Below, in pieces: positions 1 to 7,468 of a stretch of 8,765 nt of DNA (the first letter of the stretch is position 1; each line of letters starts with the position of its first letter). The notes below the pieces were generated by a model. The model saw nothing but the letters and a program-made list of their open reading frames with translations, made no database searches and was not told where the DNA came from. The stretch comes from Gammaproteobacteria bacterium. GTDB lineage: Bacteria > Pseudomonadota > Gammaproteobacteria > Coxiellales > Coxiellaceae. The DNA is taken from NCBI GenBank assembly GCA_021774015.1, contig JAJFJO010000162.1, positions 1 through 8,765 on the forward strand, given 5' to 3'. Made by a program: the position numbers and the translations under genes.

Positions 1-1340
1 TTTAACCAATACAGCGCACGAACTTATTTCAGGATGAGTTAATAGCGTGTTCTCTATTTCTTTTATTTCAACTCTATGTCCTCGAATTTTTTCTTGAGTA
101 TCAACTCGCCCACAAAATAGTAAAGTTCCATCAGGCAGCCATTGTGCTAAATCACCTGTTTTATAGAGTCGTTCATTTTGATTTGAAGTTCTTCTCCCAT
201 TGATTTCAAATGAATTAATAATAAACTTGTCTTGTGTTAGCTCAGGTTCATTTAGGTAACCACACGCTAAGCCAGTCCCCCCAATATAAATTTCACCTGT
301 GGCTCCCATCGGAAGTAGTTTTAAGTTCTCATCCAAAATATAAATTTTTTCATTAAATAGAGGGCGGCCTAAACTAACATATGTATGTTTTATATTTTCT
401 TCTCTTGGATAACGCATAGAAGAGGACCAAATGGTTGATTCAGTTGGCCCATAAAAATGGGTGATATTTATTGATTTGCTTAATATTTTATTCAATAGGC
501 TGGGTTTAAGTTCTTCGCCACCAATAAATAATTCTAGATTAAAGGTGTTTATTAATGCCTTGAGCTTTAACGCAGCAACAGTTGGAGTCATTTGAATAAG
601 ATGATACTGGGAGCAGTCTAGTGAGGTAAAGTTGTGATCACCCAAAGTAATAGTTCCACCCGTCATTAAGGGGAGTCCATATTCTAAGCCAAAAATATCA
701 AACGTGTAATTAGTGATGCTATAGATATTAATGCTTTCTTGAGAAGGGAAACAAAGTTGTTTGATTCCATCTATAAGCGTGGAAAAAGAGTCTTCTCTAA
801 TCATGACGCCTTTTGGCTTCCCTGTTGTTCCCGAAGTGTACATAATATAAATTAAGTGCGGATTTTTTATTGAGGGAGCCAAATTTTCTGTGGATTCCTG
901 TAAAAGTTTTTTGCTCAGTTCATTACTATCTATCAAGAATATTTTTGGCAAGGGGTTATTATCTGATTCAGTAGCATTGTTGATAAAGATAGCATCAATG
1001 ATCTCTCTGAGCTCATTGTTAGTGAATATAAAAGTTGGACTGCAATCCTTTAAAATAGCCTTGATTCTTTTTCTAGGGTAATTGGGATCTATCGGTATAT
1101 AGGTGGCTCCTGCTTTTAAGCAAGAAAGTATTCCTATCAGAATATGCTCATTTCTTTTCAGAAGTAAACCAATCATTATATTGGATTGCCCATTGCTTTT
1201 GCTCATTATATGGTTAGCTAAACGATTAGCCTTGGCATTTACATCTGAATAAGTAAGGTGTGTTTTATCGTGAATCAGAGCTATTTTGTCAGGAGTTCTA
1301 GATGCTTGGATTTCAAATAAGTCTTTAAATGTTTTTTTGT
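1..1340 (-). other. NRPS adenylation domain A2 (incomplete), predicted Gly-activating
   Basis: This is the second adenylation domain. It begins around TFKDLFEIQASRTPDKIAL and is cut by the window edge shortly after the A8 motif KIRGHRVE. Core motifs include TSGTTGKPKG from T1716, YGPTES from Y1844 and YKTGDL from Y1940. Pocket residues read by eye are D1762, I1763, L1766, Q1797, F1819, G1821, F1843, I1851 and W1852. This gives DILQFGFIW plus a tenth residue (normally Lys) outside the window. It is close to the glycine code DILQLGLIWK, with two Leu-to-Phe exchanges. The bulky Trp at the ninth position fits a very small substrate. Gly is the best guess, made with less certainty than the Asp call for A1. 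Confidence 0.75.
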
Positions 1341-4300
1341 TCTCGTGAAATGCTAAGTAAGAAGAAGAATATTGTTCCAGAATTATTTTAGAGTCATCCT
1401 TGCTTAGGTAAACAAGGTTTTTCTCTAGAATATTAGGGTTGTCCAGAATTTGCATCAAAAGAAGCTCTATTGTTTCAAGTAGTTTTATTAATTTATTTGT
1501 ATCTAATATTTCTGCAGCATATTTAATTTTCAATTTTAGGTAACAATCTCCCGGTGAAACAAAGAATACTAATGGGTAATCTAGCTTTTCAATCGTTTTC
1601 AGAAGTGAAGCTCCTACTTTTTTCATGATAGGTAAAGGGATATTCGGTTCATATATAAATAAATTATTAAATATACGCTCTTGCCCATGTTGTATTTTTG
1701 CTAAATGAATTGAGGATTTTTGGCTGATTCTATTTATTTCTTCTTGCAAGTTGAGAATTAAATCCAATAATTTTTTTTCAGCATCCAGAATATGTTTCAC
1801 CATCAACGGTAATGTGTTGATATGCAAACCTATTGATTGCTCAATTCCCTCAATCGGAATTTCTCTTCCCGAAACAACAGTTCCTACAACTGTCTGCTTA
1901 GTATTGCAAAAGATACTTAAGGAACGATGCCATATATATTGAAGAATGGCATTTACTGTGACTCTGTGGTTATTCGTAAGGGAAATGAGTTTCTGGTACT
2001 GCTCCCCTGATACAGTAAAAGACAGTTCTTTTTCATTTGATATTTGTTTATGAATATTGATATTGCTTTTTACGGCGTCCCTTTTTATGAGACCAGTTAA
2101 ACTGTTATTTCCATCAAACTGTGATATATAGGTTTCCCAAAACTGTTCATGTTGTTTTCTATTTTGTTGTAGATACTTTTGAGATGCTTCATAGATTGCA
2201 TGATTCCGGGGATGAATAGCTATTCCAGAACATAATTTCAAATAAATTTTATGCACATATTGCAATAAATTTTTATTACTCCATCCGTCTAAAATCGAAT
2301 GGTGGTTGCTAAAAATAACAGTATAAGATAGGGCTGTTTTTTTGATTAAATATATTCTAAACAAGCTTGTTTCATTAAGGTTATAGGGTTTTTTTCGATC
2401 TTGATCTCTAATTTGCTCAATTAATTTTTCTTTTTCCTGAGTGTTAGTTTCTTCCGTAAGGTCTATTAACGACCAATCAAGTACACCTGTTTTATCAATG
2501 ATCTGAACAATTTCCCCATCCCATGAAAATCTCATTCGTAAAATAGGGAGGTTATCAACTGCAAATTGCCATGCTTGCTTGAAATATTTTACTTCAAGTG
2601 AATTTTCATAATTTAAAATAGTTTGAACTATATAAGCATCGTCTATCTTCCCCTGAGTTATCGAGTGGTGTACAAATCCCTCTTGTAGACTATTTGCGAG
2701 AAAAATTGATTCGGTTTCTATTTTATTCTGTATTTTATATAAATGGTCTCTGCTGATGATATTATCTATATCACTTCTTGTTAGCCAGTTTCTTTTTTGC
2801 GATGTTGTGTGTTCTATAATTTCGATTATTTTTTGTTTAAACATTTTGGCTAGGGTGTTAATTTCCTCAGAATAAAATTTTGAAATAATATTGAATTTTA
2901 GCTCTTCATTTATGGTTAACCCCTTAATCTTTATTAAAAAGGGTTCTTTGTTATCTTTATGTATGTTTATTCCAGAAGGTTCATCAGTGATTTTCCAAAA
3001 ATTTCCTTTTTTACTTTGATTTGTTCGAGTCTCAGAAAATTGGCCGAGATAGTTAAAAGAAATTTTTGGTAAAGGTGTCTCTCTATAACCAATTAAAGAG
3101 CCATAATATAAGCCTTTGTTGGGTATTTCCCTTAAAAATTCCTTGTTTATTTGGATACAGTCAGCAACATTTTTTTGATTTTCTAGTCGTATAGGATAGA
3201 TTGTTGTAAACCAGCCTAGAGTTCTTGTAATGTCTATTTTTTCGCTGATATCCTCTCGTCCGTGTCCTTCTAATGTAACGTGATGAATATTTTTTTGTGT
3301 TACTTCTGACAGAGACATGCTCAAAGCAGTTAGCAAGATATCATTGATTTCTGTATTATACACTTTATTGCTCTCTCGTAATAAAAGCATTGTGCGATAT
3401 TTATCGATGCTAAATTTAATATGGATATAATTTTCCCCAGGGCTTTTAAAACATGCCAGTTCATTTTCCTCATAGTCAGATAGGACTTTTCTCCAAAAAG
3501 TTATTTCATTATTTTGTGTTTTAGCACTCTGTTTAACTGTATTAATCCACTGTCTATAGCTGGTTCCTTTTTGATTTAGTTCAAAGCCATCATATAATTT
3601 TTTCAAGTCCTCTGTAATTATTCTCCAACTAATGGTGTCAATGAATAGGTGGTGTAAAGCAAAATAGAGTCGTGCACGACCATTGCTGTACCCATAAATA
3701 TAAGCTATGCAATAAGTTGGGCCTGCCTCTAGGTTAAATGTACTTTGCCATTTTGTGAAAATAGATTGCAGATCTTCTGGAGTGCTTAGACTGCGTATAT
3801 CTAAAATTTTTAATTCTTCAAGAGGGGCATTATGTTGATAATTTTGAATAATTGTTTTGTTTGAAATAATAGATTTTGAAGTGGGCTGTTTAATTCTTAA
3901 TCTAAAAGCATCATGATGCAGAATTAAATTGTTAACACAATTTTTTATCCTTTCAATATTTAAAATTGGTGTATTAATAAGAAAGGATTGGTTCCAATGC
4001 TGTGGTTTAGACAAGTTCTCTTCAAAAAACCATTCCTGAACCGGAAGCAATGGAAGATTTCCAGATAATATTCCTTGTTCATTTAGAAGAGTCACTTTTT
4101 TCTTTGAATTTATTTTTTTCTTTATGATTTTACAAAGATTTTCAATATTTCCAGCTTGGAAAATATCTTTTACCATGATATCTGCATTAAGTAGCTGCCT
4201 AACCCTGCTAATTATTTGTATGCAAATGATGCTATCTCCACCTAGTGCAAAAAAATCATCTTGTATACCAATTTTATTTTCATTCTTTATCAGCAACTCT

Positions 4301-5982
4301 TCCCAGATTGCTTTTACAGCCTTCTCCAAGATGTTCTTTGGGGATACGTAACAATGATCATTTTTTTCAAATATATTTGGCAGCAATTTTCTATTTATTT
4401 TTCCATGATTGGTTAGAGGGAATTTTTCTAGTCTTTTTATATGTTTTGGGAGCATATATGCGGGTAATTTTTTTTCTAAATAAGCAACGACATATTTTTC
4501 ATCCAGGATAATATTGGAAATATAGTAACAAATTAAAAAATTCTCTTCTGATAAATTTTCTGAACCTTGGTTTTTTACGATAACGATTGCTTCTAAAATA
4601 TTTTCATGTGAGCGTACTGTGGCTTCTACTTCTCCTATTTCTACTCTATGTCCCCTTATTTTTATTTGGGAATCATTTCGTCCAATATAATCTAAAGTGC
4701 CATCTTTATTCCAACAAACAACATCACCTGTTTTATACAATTTTTTTGTCTTTTCTCCTTTTCGTTGCAAAAAGGGATTCATAATAAACCTTTCTTTTGT
4801 TAGTTTTTCTTGGTTAAGGTAGCCGCGTGCTACTCCTTCTCCCCCTATATAGAGCACTCCAGCTTTACCTATTGGACACAAATTCATATTAACATCTAAA
4901 ACGTAGCAATATGTATTATTGATTGGCGTGCCAATAGTTGAGAATTTGGCAAATGTTTTTCGTATATCTTTGTTACTGTAATTAATGCAATGTGTGATAC
5001 ACCCCACTGTTGTTTCAGTAGGTCCGTAGTGGTTATAAAGAAACATTTCTTTGGAACTATGATTTTTTGCTAACCAATTTAATATATCTACCGTAAGCTT
5101 TTCTCCTCCTAAAATAATTTTCTTTATGCTTTGAGGTAGGCAATAGCTAGCCGGCTCTAGAAAATCAATTAATGATTTAAAGTATAAAGGCGTTGTTTTT
5201 AGGGTGGTTATTTTATTCCTATCAATGTAATTTAAAATATCTTGCATGGAGAAAATAGTGTTTTTTTGAACAATATGAGCATGCCCTCCAGATAAAATAG
5301 ATCCAAATAATGAGGTATATCCTAGGTCATAAATATATTCTGGTATGATTAAATGTTTATCTGAAGATCTGAAATTGAATATTTTGGTAATAGAATATAT
5401 GTAATTAAGAATGTTTTTATGTTCAATCATTACTCCCTTTGGTTTTCCTGTTGTTCCTGAGGTATAAATTATGTAGGCAAGGTTATAGTTTTTTGAATTA
5501 TTCTTTAGGTTATCCGTGCATTTAAGGCTGGTTTTTTTTAGTGTTTCATCGGAATCTATTGGTAAAATTTTAAGTTGTACAGAAGATGTTGCTTGACCAA
5601 TAGTTGCATTGAGCTTCTCTAATTTTTCCTTATAAGCTTCATTTGTTAAAATCAATTCAATTTTAGATTCAGCAATAATTTGTTTTATTCTTTCAGGCGG
5701 GGAGTCAGAATTTAGAGGAATAAAAGCGCCATTGCTTTTTAAAATTGCAAGTATTCCTATTAAAATATATTCACTTCGGTCAAGATATAAGCCAATCATT
5801 CTATCGGGCGTTTTTTTTGAAAAACCCTCTATATAATGAGCTAGTTGATTTGCTCTAATATTCAATTGTTGGTAAGTCAGCATTTTATTTTTAAAAGTGA
5901 TTGCTGGACTATCGGGTGTCTTAAGAACTTGGCTTTCAAAAAGTTCATGTATGCTTTGTATACTAGGTAAGCTGTTCTTCAT
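1..5982 (-). CDS. Nonribosomal peptide synthetase, A-PCP-E-C-A..., 3' end outside window
   Basis: This is a cytosolic multimodular peptide synthetase. Conceptual translation from the ATG at 5982 stays open for 1994 codons to base 1, so the C-terminus is cut by the window edge. The domain order is adenylation A1 (about residues 10-540), carrier PCP1 (545-615, Ser584), epimerization E (640-1060), condensation C (1092-1515) and adenylation A2 (from about 1548, incomplete). There is no C domain before A1, so this is a loading module and the gene probably encodes the first synthetase of the line. The start is chosen because A-domain homology (IHELFESQVLKTPDSPAI) begins about 10 residues in and AAGAG sits 7 nt upstream; the next in-frame ATG falls inside A1. 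Pocket residues suggest Asp then Gly, giving D-Asp-Gly as the predicted opening (inference). The gene follows the OvoA-like gene by 65 bp and is probably in the same transcript. No frameshift or missing core motif was seen. The class is certain; the product is unknown. Confidence 0.97.
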   Translation of the reverse strand, partial: MKNSLPSIQSIHELFESQVLKTPDSPAITFKNKMLTYQQLNIRANQLAHYIEGFSKKTPDRMIGLYLDRSEYILIGILAILKSNGAFIPLNSDSPPERIKQIIAESKIELILTNEAYKEKLEKLNATIGQATSSVQLKILPIDSDETLKKTSLKCTDNLKNNSKNYNLAYIIYTSGTTGKPKGVMIEHKNILNYIYSITKIFNFRSSDKHLIIPEYIYDLGYTSLFGSILSGGHAHIVQKNTIFSMQDILNYIDRNKITTLKTTPLYFKSLIDFLEPASYCLPQSIKKIILGGEKLTVDILNWLAKNHSSKEMFLYNHYGPTETTVGCITHCINYSNKDIRKTFAKFSTIGTPINNTYCYVLDVNMNLCPIGKAGVLYIGGEGVARGYLNQEKLTKERFIMNPFLQRKGEKTKKLYKTGDVVCWNKDGTLDYIGRNDSQIKIRGHRVEIGEVEATVRSHENILEAIVIVKNQGSENLSEENFLICYYISNIILDEKYVVAYLEKKLPAYMLPKHIKRLEKFPLTNHGKINRKLLPNIFEKNDHCYVSPKNILEKAVKAIWEELLIKNENKIGIQDDFFALGGDSIICIQIISRVRQLLNADIMVKDIFQAGNIENLCKIIKKKINSKKKVTLLNEQGILSGNLPLLPVQEWFFEENLSKPQHWNQSFLINTPILNIERIKNCVNNLILHHDAFRLRIKQPTSKSIISNKTIIQNYQHNAPLEELKILDIRSLSTPEDLQSIFTKWQSTFNLEAGPTYCIAYIYGYSNGRARLYFALHHLFIDTISWRIITEDLKKLYDGFELNQKGTSYRQWINTVKQSAKTQNNEITFWRKVLSDYEENELACFKSPGENYIHIKFSIDKYRTMLLLRESNKVYNTEINDILLTALSMSLSEVTQKNIHHVTLEGHGREDISEKIDITRTLGWFTTIYPIRLENQKNVADCIQINKEFLREIPNKGLYYGSLIGYRETPLPKISFNYLGQFSETRTNQSKKGNFWKITDEPSGINIHKDNKEPFLIKIKGLTINEELKFNIISKFYSEEINTLAKMFKQKIIEIIEHTTSQKRNWLTRSDIDNIISRDHLYKIQNKIETESIFLANSLQEGFVHHSITQGKIDDAYIVQTILNYENSLEVKYFKQAWQFAVDNLPILRMRFSWDGEIVQIIDKTGVLDWSLIDLTEETNTQEKEKLIEQIRDQDRKKPYNLNETSLFRIYLIKKTALSYTVIFSNHHSILDGWSNKNLLQYVHKIYLKLCSGIAIHPRNHAIYEASQKYLQQNRKQHEQFWETYISQFDGNNSLTGLIKRDAVKSNINIHKQISNEKELSFTVSGEQYQKLISLTNNHRVTVNAILQYIWHRSLSIFCNTKQTVVGTVVSGREIPIEGIEQSIGLHINTLPLMVKHILDAEKKLLDLILNLQEEINRISQKSSIHLAKIQHGQERIFNNLFIYEPNIPLPIMKKVGASLLKTIEKLDYPLVFFVSPGDCYLKLKIKYAAEILDTNKLIKLLETIELLLMQILDNPNILEKNLVYLSKDDSKIILEQYSSSYLAFHENKKTFKDLFEIQASRTPDKIALIHDKTHLTYSDVNAKANRLANHIMSKSNGQSNIMIGLLLKRNEHILIGILSCLKAGATYIPIDPNYPRKRIKAILKDCSPTFIFTNNELREIIDAIFINNATESDNNPLPKIFLIDSNELSKKLLQESTENLAPSIKNPHLIYIMYTSGTTGKPKGVMIREDSFSTLIDGIKQLCFPSQESINIYSITNYTFDIFGLEYGLPLMTGGTITLGDHNFTSLDCSQYHLIQMTPTVAALKLKALINTFNLELFIGGEELKPSLLNKILSKSINITHFYGPTESTIWSSSMRYPREENIKHTYVSLGRPLFNEKIYILDENLKLLPMGATGEIYIGGTGLACGYLNEPELTQDKFIINSFEINGRRTSNQNERLYKTGDLAQWLPDGTLLFCGRVDTQEKIRGHRVEIKEIENTLLTHPEISSCAVLVK
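1440..2709 (-). other. NRPS condensation domain, probably D-L type
   Basis: This domain forms the first peptide bond, between the residue on PCP1 and the residue loaded by A2. It begins with ANSLQEGFVHHS followed by DDAYIVQ. It carries the active site NHHSILDGW, with HHxxxDG at residues 1227-1233. This N-terminal style and its place directly after an E domain point to a D-L condensation domain that accepts a D-amino acyl donor (family knowledge plus position). The later GTVVSGRE and IGLHINTLPL motifs are also present. Confidence 0.88.
2803..4065 (-). other. NRPS epimerization domain
   Basis: This domain converts the carrier-bound L-aminoacyl group to a D/L mixture. It is identified as E rather than C by E-specific motifs: PVQEWFFEENL with W651, HHLFIDTISW with H777, H778 and D782, EGHGRE from E905, RTLGWFTTIYPI, and FNYLGQF ending near residue 982. 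Both catalytic positions, the second His of HHxxxD and the Glu of EGHGRE, are intact, so the domain should be active. The next domain is a C domain, as expected for a D-configured donor. Confidence 0.92.
4138..4350 (-). other. NRPS peptidyl carrier domain PCP1
   Basis: This is a thiolation domain. The phosphopantetheine attachment site is FFALGGDSIICIQ, with the modified serine at Ser584. The GGDSI form, rather than GGHSL, is characteristic of carrier domains that feed an epimerization domain, and an E domain follows directly. If the dioxygenase encoded upstream is SyrP-like in function, this aspartyl-loaded carrier is its likely substrate (inference). Confidence 0.92.
4363..5955 (-). other. 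NRPS adenylation domain A1, predicted Asp-activating
   Basis: This domain of the NRPS activates the first amino acid as its adenylate and loads it on PCP1. Visible core motifs are A3 TSGTTGKPKG from T174, A5 YGPTE at 319-323, A7 YKTGD from Y416, A8 IKIRGHRVE and A10 NHGKINRK with catalytic K528. Aligning to GrsA by eye gives pocket residues D219, L220, T223, K262, I290, G292, H318, V326, G327 and K528, read as DLTKIGHVGK. Known Asp codes of the type DLTKVGHIGK differ only by I/V exchanges. The related Asn code carries Glu instead of His at the seventh position, so Asp is favoured. The alignment is manual; a profile-based predictor would settle it. Confidence 0.85.
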
Positions 5983-6047
5983 GGAATCACTCTTAATGTT
6001 GTTGAAATTTTATACGCAATATAATCTGGAAGATAAAGTTGCTACAT

Positions 6048-7400
6048 TTATACCGAGCGAACAATTCTGAAGCCAGCATGTTGGAAAAAATTTCTTCTAA
6101 ACCATAGCCTATAATCTGGTAAAGCACTTGATCCAGTCGTAGCCCACGAACCACCAAGCATCATAATATGATGCTTGTCAAAATAAGGTGTGGAGAATTC
6201 TGGGTAAAAGTCATGTGTTTTAAAACCGGGAAGAGCATGGAAATCTGTATCAATCCACTCCCACAAATTCCCAGAAACGTCATTAAATAATGTCGGGTCA
6301 CCATCAGAAAACAAACCTACTGGTGACGGGGAAAAATATTGGAGATTTATATTTGCAAATTCCCCAGAGAATAGCTGGTCAGAAGAGAGGGTAGCCTCTT
6401 CTGAAATGCATCTATATTCGGGTTCGCGCATAACCCTCCAGCCTTCGCCTTTCCAATGAGAATATGCTTCGGCTTCGTAGAAATTAATTTCTACAGGCCA
6501 TTGTTCTGGAAGAGGAAGAAGATCAAAAAGTGCTCGGTAAAAAAATGTTCCCTCACAATCAACCCAAAATTTAGGTTGTTTGGTATTTGTTTGCTGCTTC
6601 CATAGAAAACCCTCTTTGCTCCAAAAATTTTTATTATCGTATCCACCTTCACTGAGAAATTCATGGAATTGTTTGTTTGTGACCATATTTTGTGCTGCCA
6701 AAAAATCAGGTACAGTAACTTTAATAGAACCATACTCATTATCCCACCCAAACTTGGAAAAATCTTTTTTCCCAAGAATGATATCTCTTCCAGAAACTTC
6801 CAAAATATTATCTGTTAAGATTCCGCCTTCAGTTGGAGCATAATGCCAGCCTGTAGGGTGATTAAGATGTTCAATTGGAAGCTGATGAATAAGCACAGAT
6901 GAAGTCTCAAAATGTATCCTTTCATGTGCTATACCCATGAGAAAAGCCCATAAAGGATGTTTTTTGGAATCATCATGCCGCAAGTCTATATTTTGTATCA
7001 TTTCAAGAAGTAGTTGATGAACTGTAACTCGATATTGCTGAACAGCTTCAATAGTTGGCCATTTGATCTTTTCTTTTTTCAGCTCTTTTGCCTGTACTGG
7101 ATCTACTCCTTTCGCAAATATTTGTTCAAAATGCTCATTGATTCCCGTTTTTAGAGCGCCCGATATTTTTAATTTATTAACATAAAAGGCAGCAGTATGA
7201 CTAAAATAAAAAATAAGTGGGTGTCGCAGTGGGTCGGGAGCTTGAAAATAAGCCTCTTCTTTCAAGGATGAAAATAAACGTTCATATAATTCCCATGAAT
7301 TTTGAAAATATAACGCTAAGTTTTCTGTGGTAAGAGAATTCAAATGAAGAGGGGGAAGCCCTCTTAATTGTGATGCTACTGTTTTTTGCAAGGATACCAT
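6048..7400 (-). CDS. OvoA-type nonheme-iron sulfoxide synthase lacking the methyltransferase domain
   Basis: This is a 450-residue relative of OvoA (5-histidylcysteine sulfoxide synthase), which uses Fe(II) and O2 to join the cysteine sulfur to histidine C5. A DinB-like helical domain (about 30-175) is followed by an FGE/SUMF1-type domain (about 200-448). The likely iron ligands are H68 (FYFSHTAAF), H159 and H163 (HERIHFETSSVLIHQLP). OvoA-type signatures include GWDNEYG at 218-224, WPVEIN, DVSGNLWEW and WFRRNFFQHAGFR near the end. These favour OvoA over the ergothioneine enzyme EgtB. Ordinary OvoA is much longer, with a C-terminal SAM methyltransferase; here the protein stops right after the FGE domain, and the 65 bp before the NRPS gene hold no remnant. 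The ATG at 7400 has AGAGGA 10 nt upstream. Placed between a dioxygenase and an NRPS, it probably makes or tailors a residue of the peptide (inference). Its actual substrate could differ from His and Cys. Confidence 0.88.
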   Translation of the reverse strand: MVSLQKTVASQLRGLPPLHLNSLTTENLALYFQNSWELYERLFSSLKEEAYFQAPDPLRHPLIFYFSHTAAFYVNKLKISGALKTGINEHFEQIFAKGVDPVQAKELKKEKIKWPTIEAVQQYRVTVHQLLLEMIQNIDLRHDDSKKHPLWAFLMGIAHERIHFETSSVLIHQLPIEHLNHPTGWHYAPTEGGILTDNILEVSGRDIILGKKDFSKFGWDNEYGSIKVTVPDFLAAQNMVTNKQFHEFLSEGGYDNKNFWSKEGFLWKQQTNTKQPKFWVDCEGTFFYRALFDLLPLPEQWPVEINFYEAEAYSHWKGEGWRVMREPEYRCISEEATLSSDQLFSGEFANINLQYFSPSPVGLFSDGDPTLFNDVSGNLWEWIDTDFHALPGFKTHDFYPEFSTPYFDKHHIMMLGGSWATTGSSALPDYRLWFRRNFFQHAGFRIVRSV

Positions 7401-7468
7401 GACTATTTTTTCCTCTTTTATTGAGTGTAGAATGTGAATACTGAATTAGGCAGTTAGCTTCCCTAGCT

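Noticed and set aside
2803..4065. Reading the domain after PCP1 as a condensation domain
   Set aside because: EGHGRE, RTLGWFTTIYP and FNYLGQF are epimerization-domain motifs, and the carrier site before it is GGDSI.
890..4784. Several short plus-strand reading frames of 63-88 codons at 890-1081, 1751-1942, 4124-4351, 4245-4511 and 4587-4784
   Set aside because: All lie antisense inside the continuous NRPS reading frame, have no recognisable domain, and are low-complexity hydrophobic translations typical of AT-rich antisense frames.
5983..6047. Searched for a frameshifted remnant of the OvoA methyltransferase domain or a terminator between the OvoA-like gene and the NRPS
   Set aside because: Only 65 bp are present, with no methyltransferase motif and no hairpin with a T-run. 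The short form looks genuine rather than a recent break.
6048..7400. EgtB (ergothioneine sulfoxide synthase) as the identity of the 450-residue iron enzyme
   Set aside because: HERIHFETSSVLIHQLP, GWDNEYG and FFQHAGFR resemble OvoA much more than EgtB, whose second-His region is usually of the HEQQHQE type. The final substrate is still unknown.
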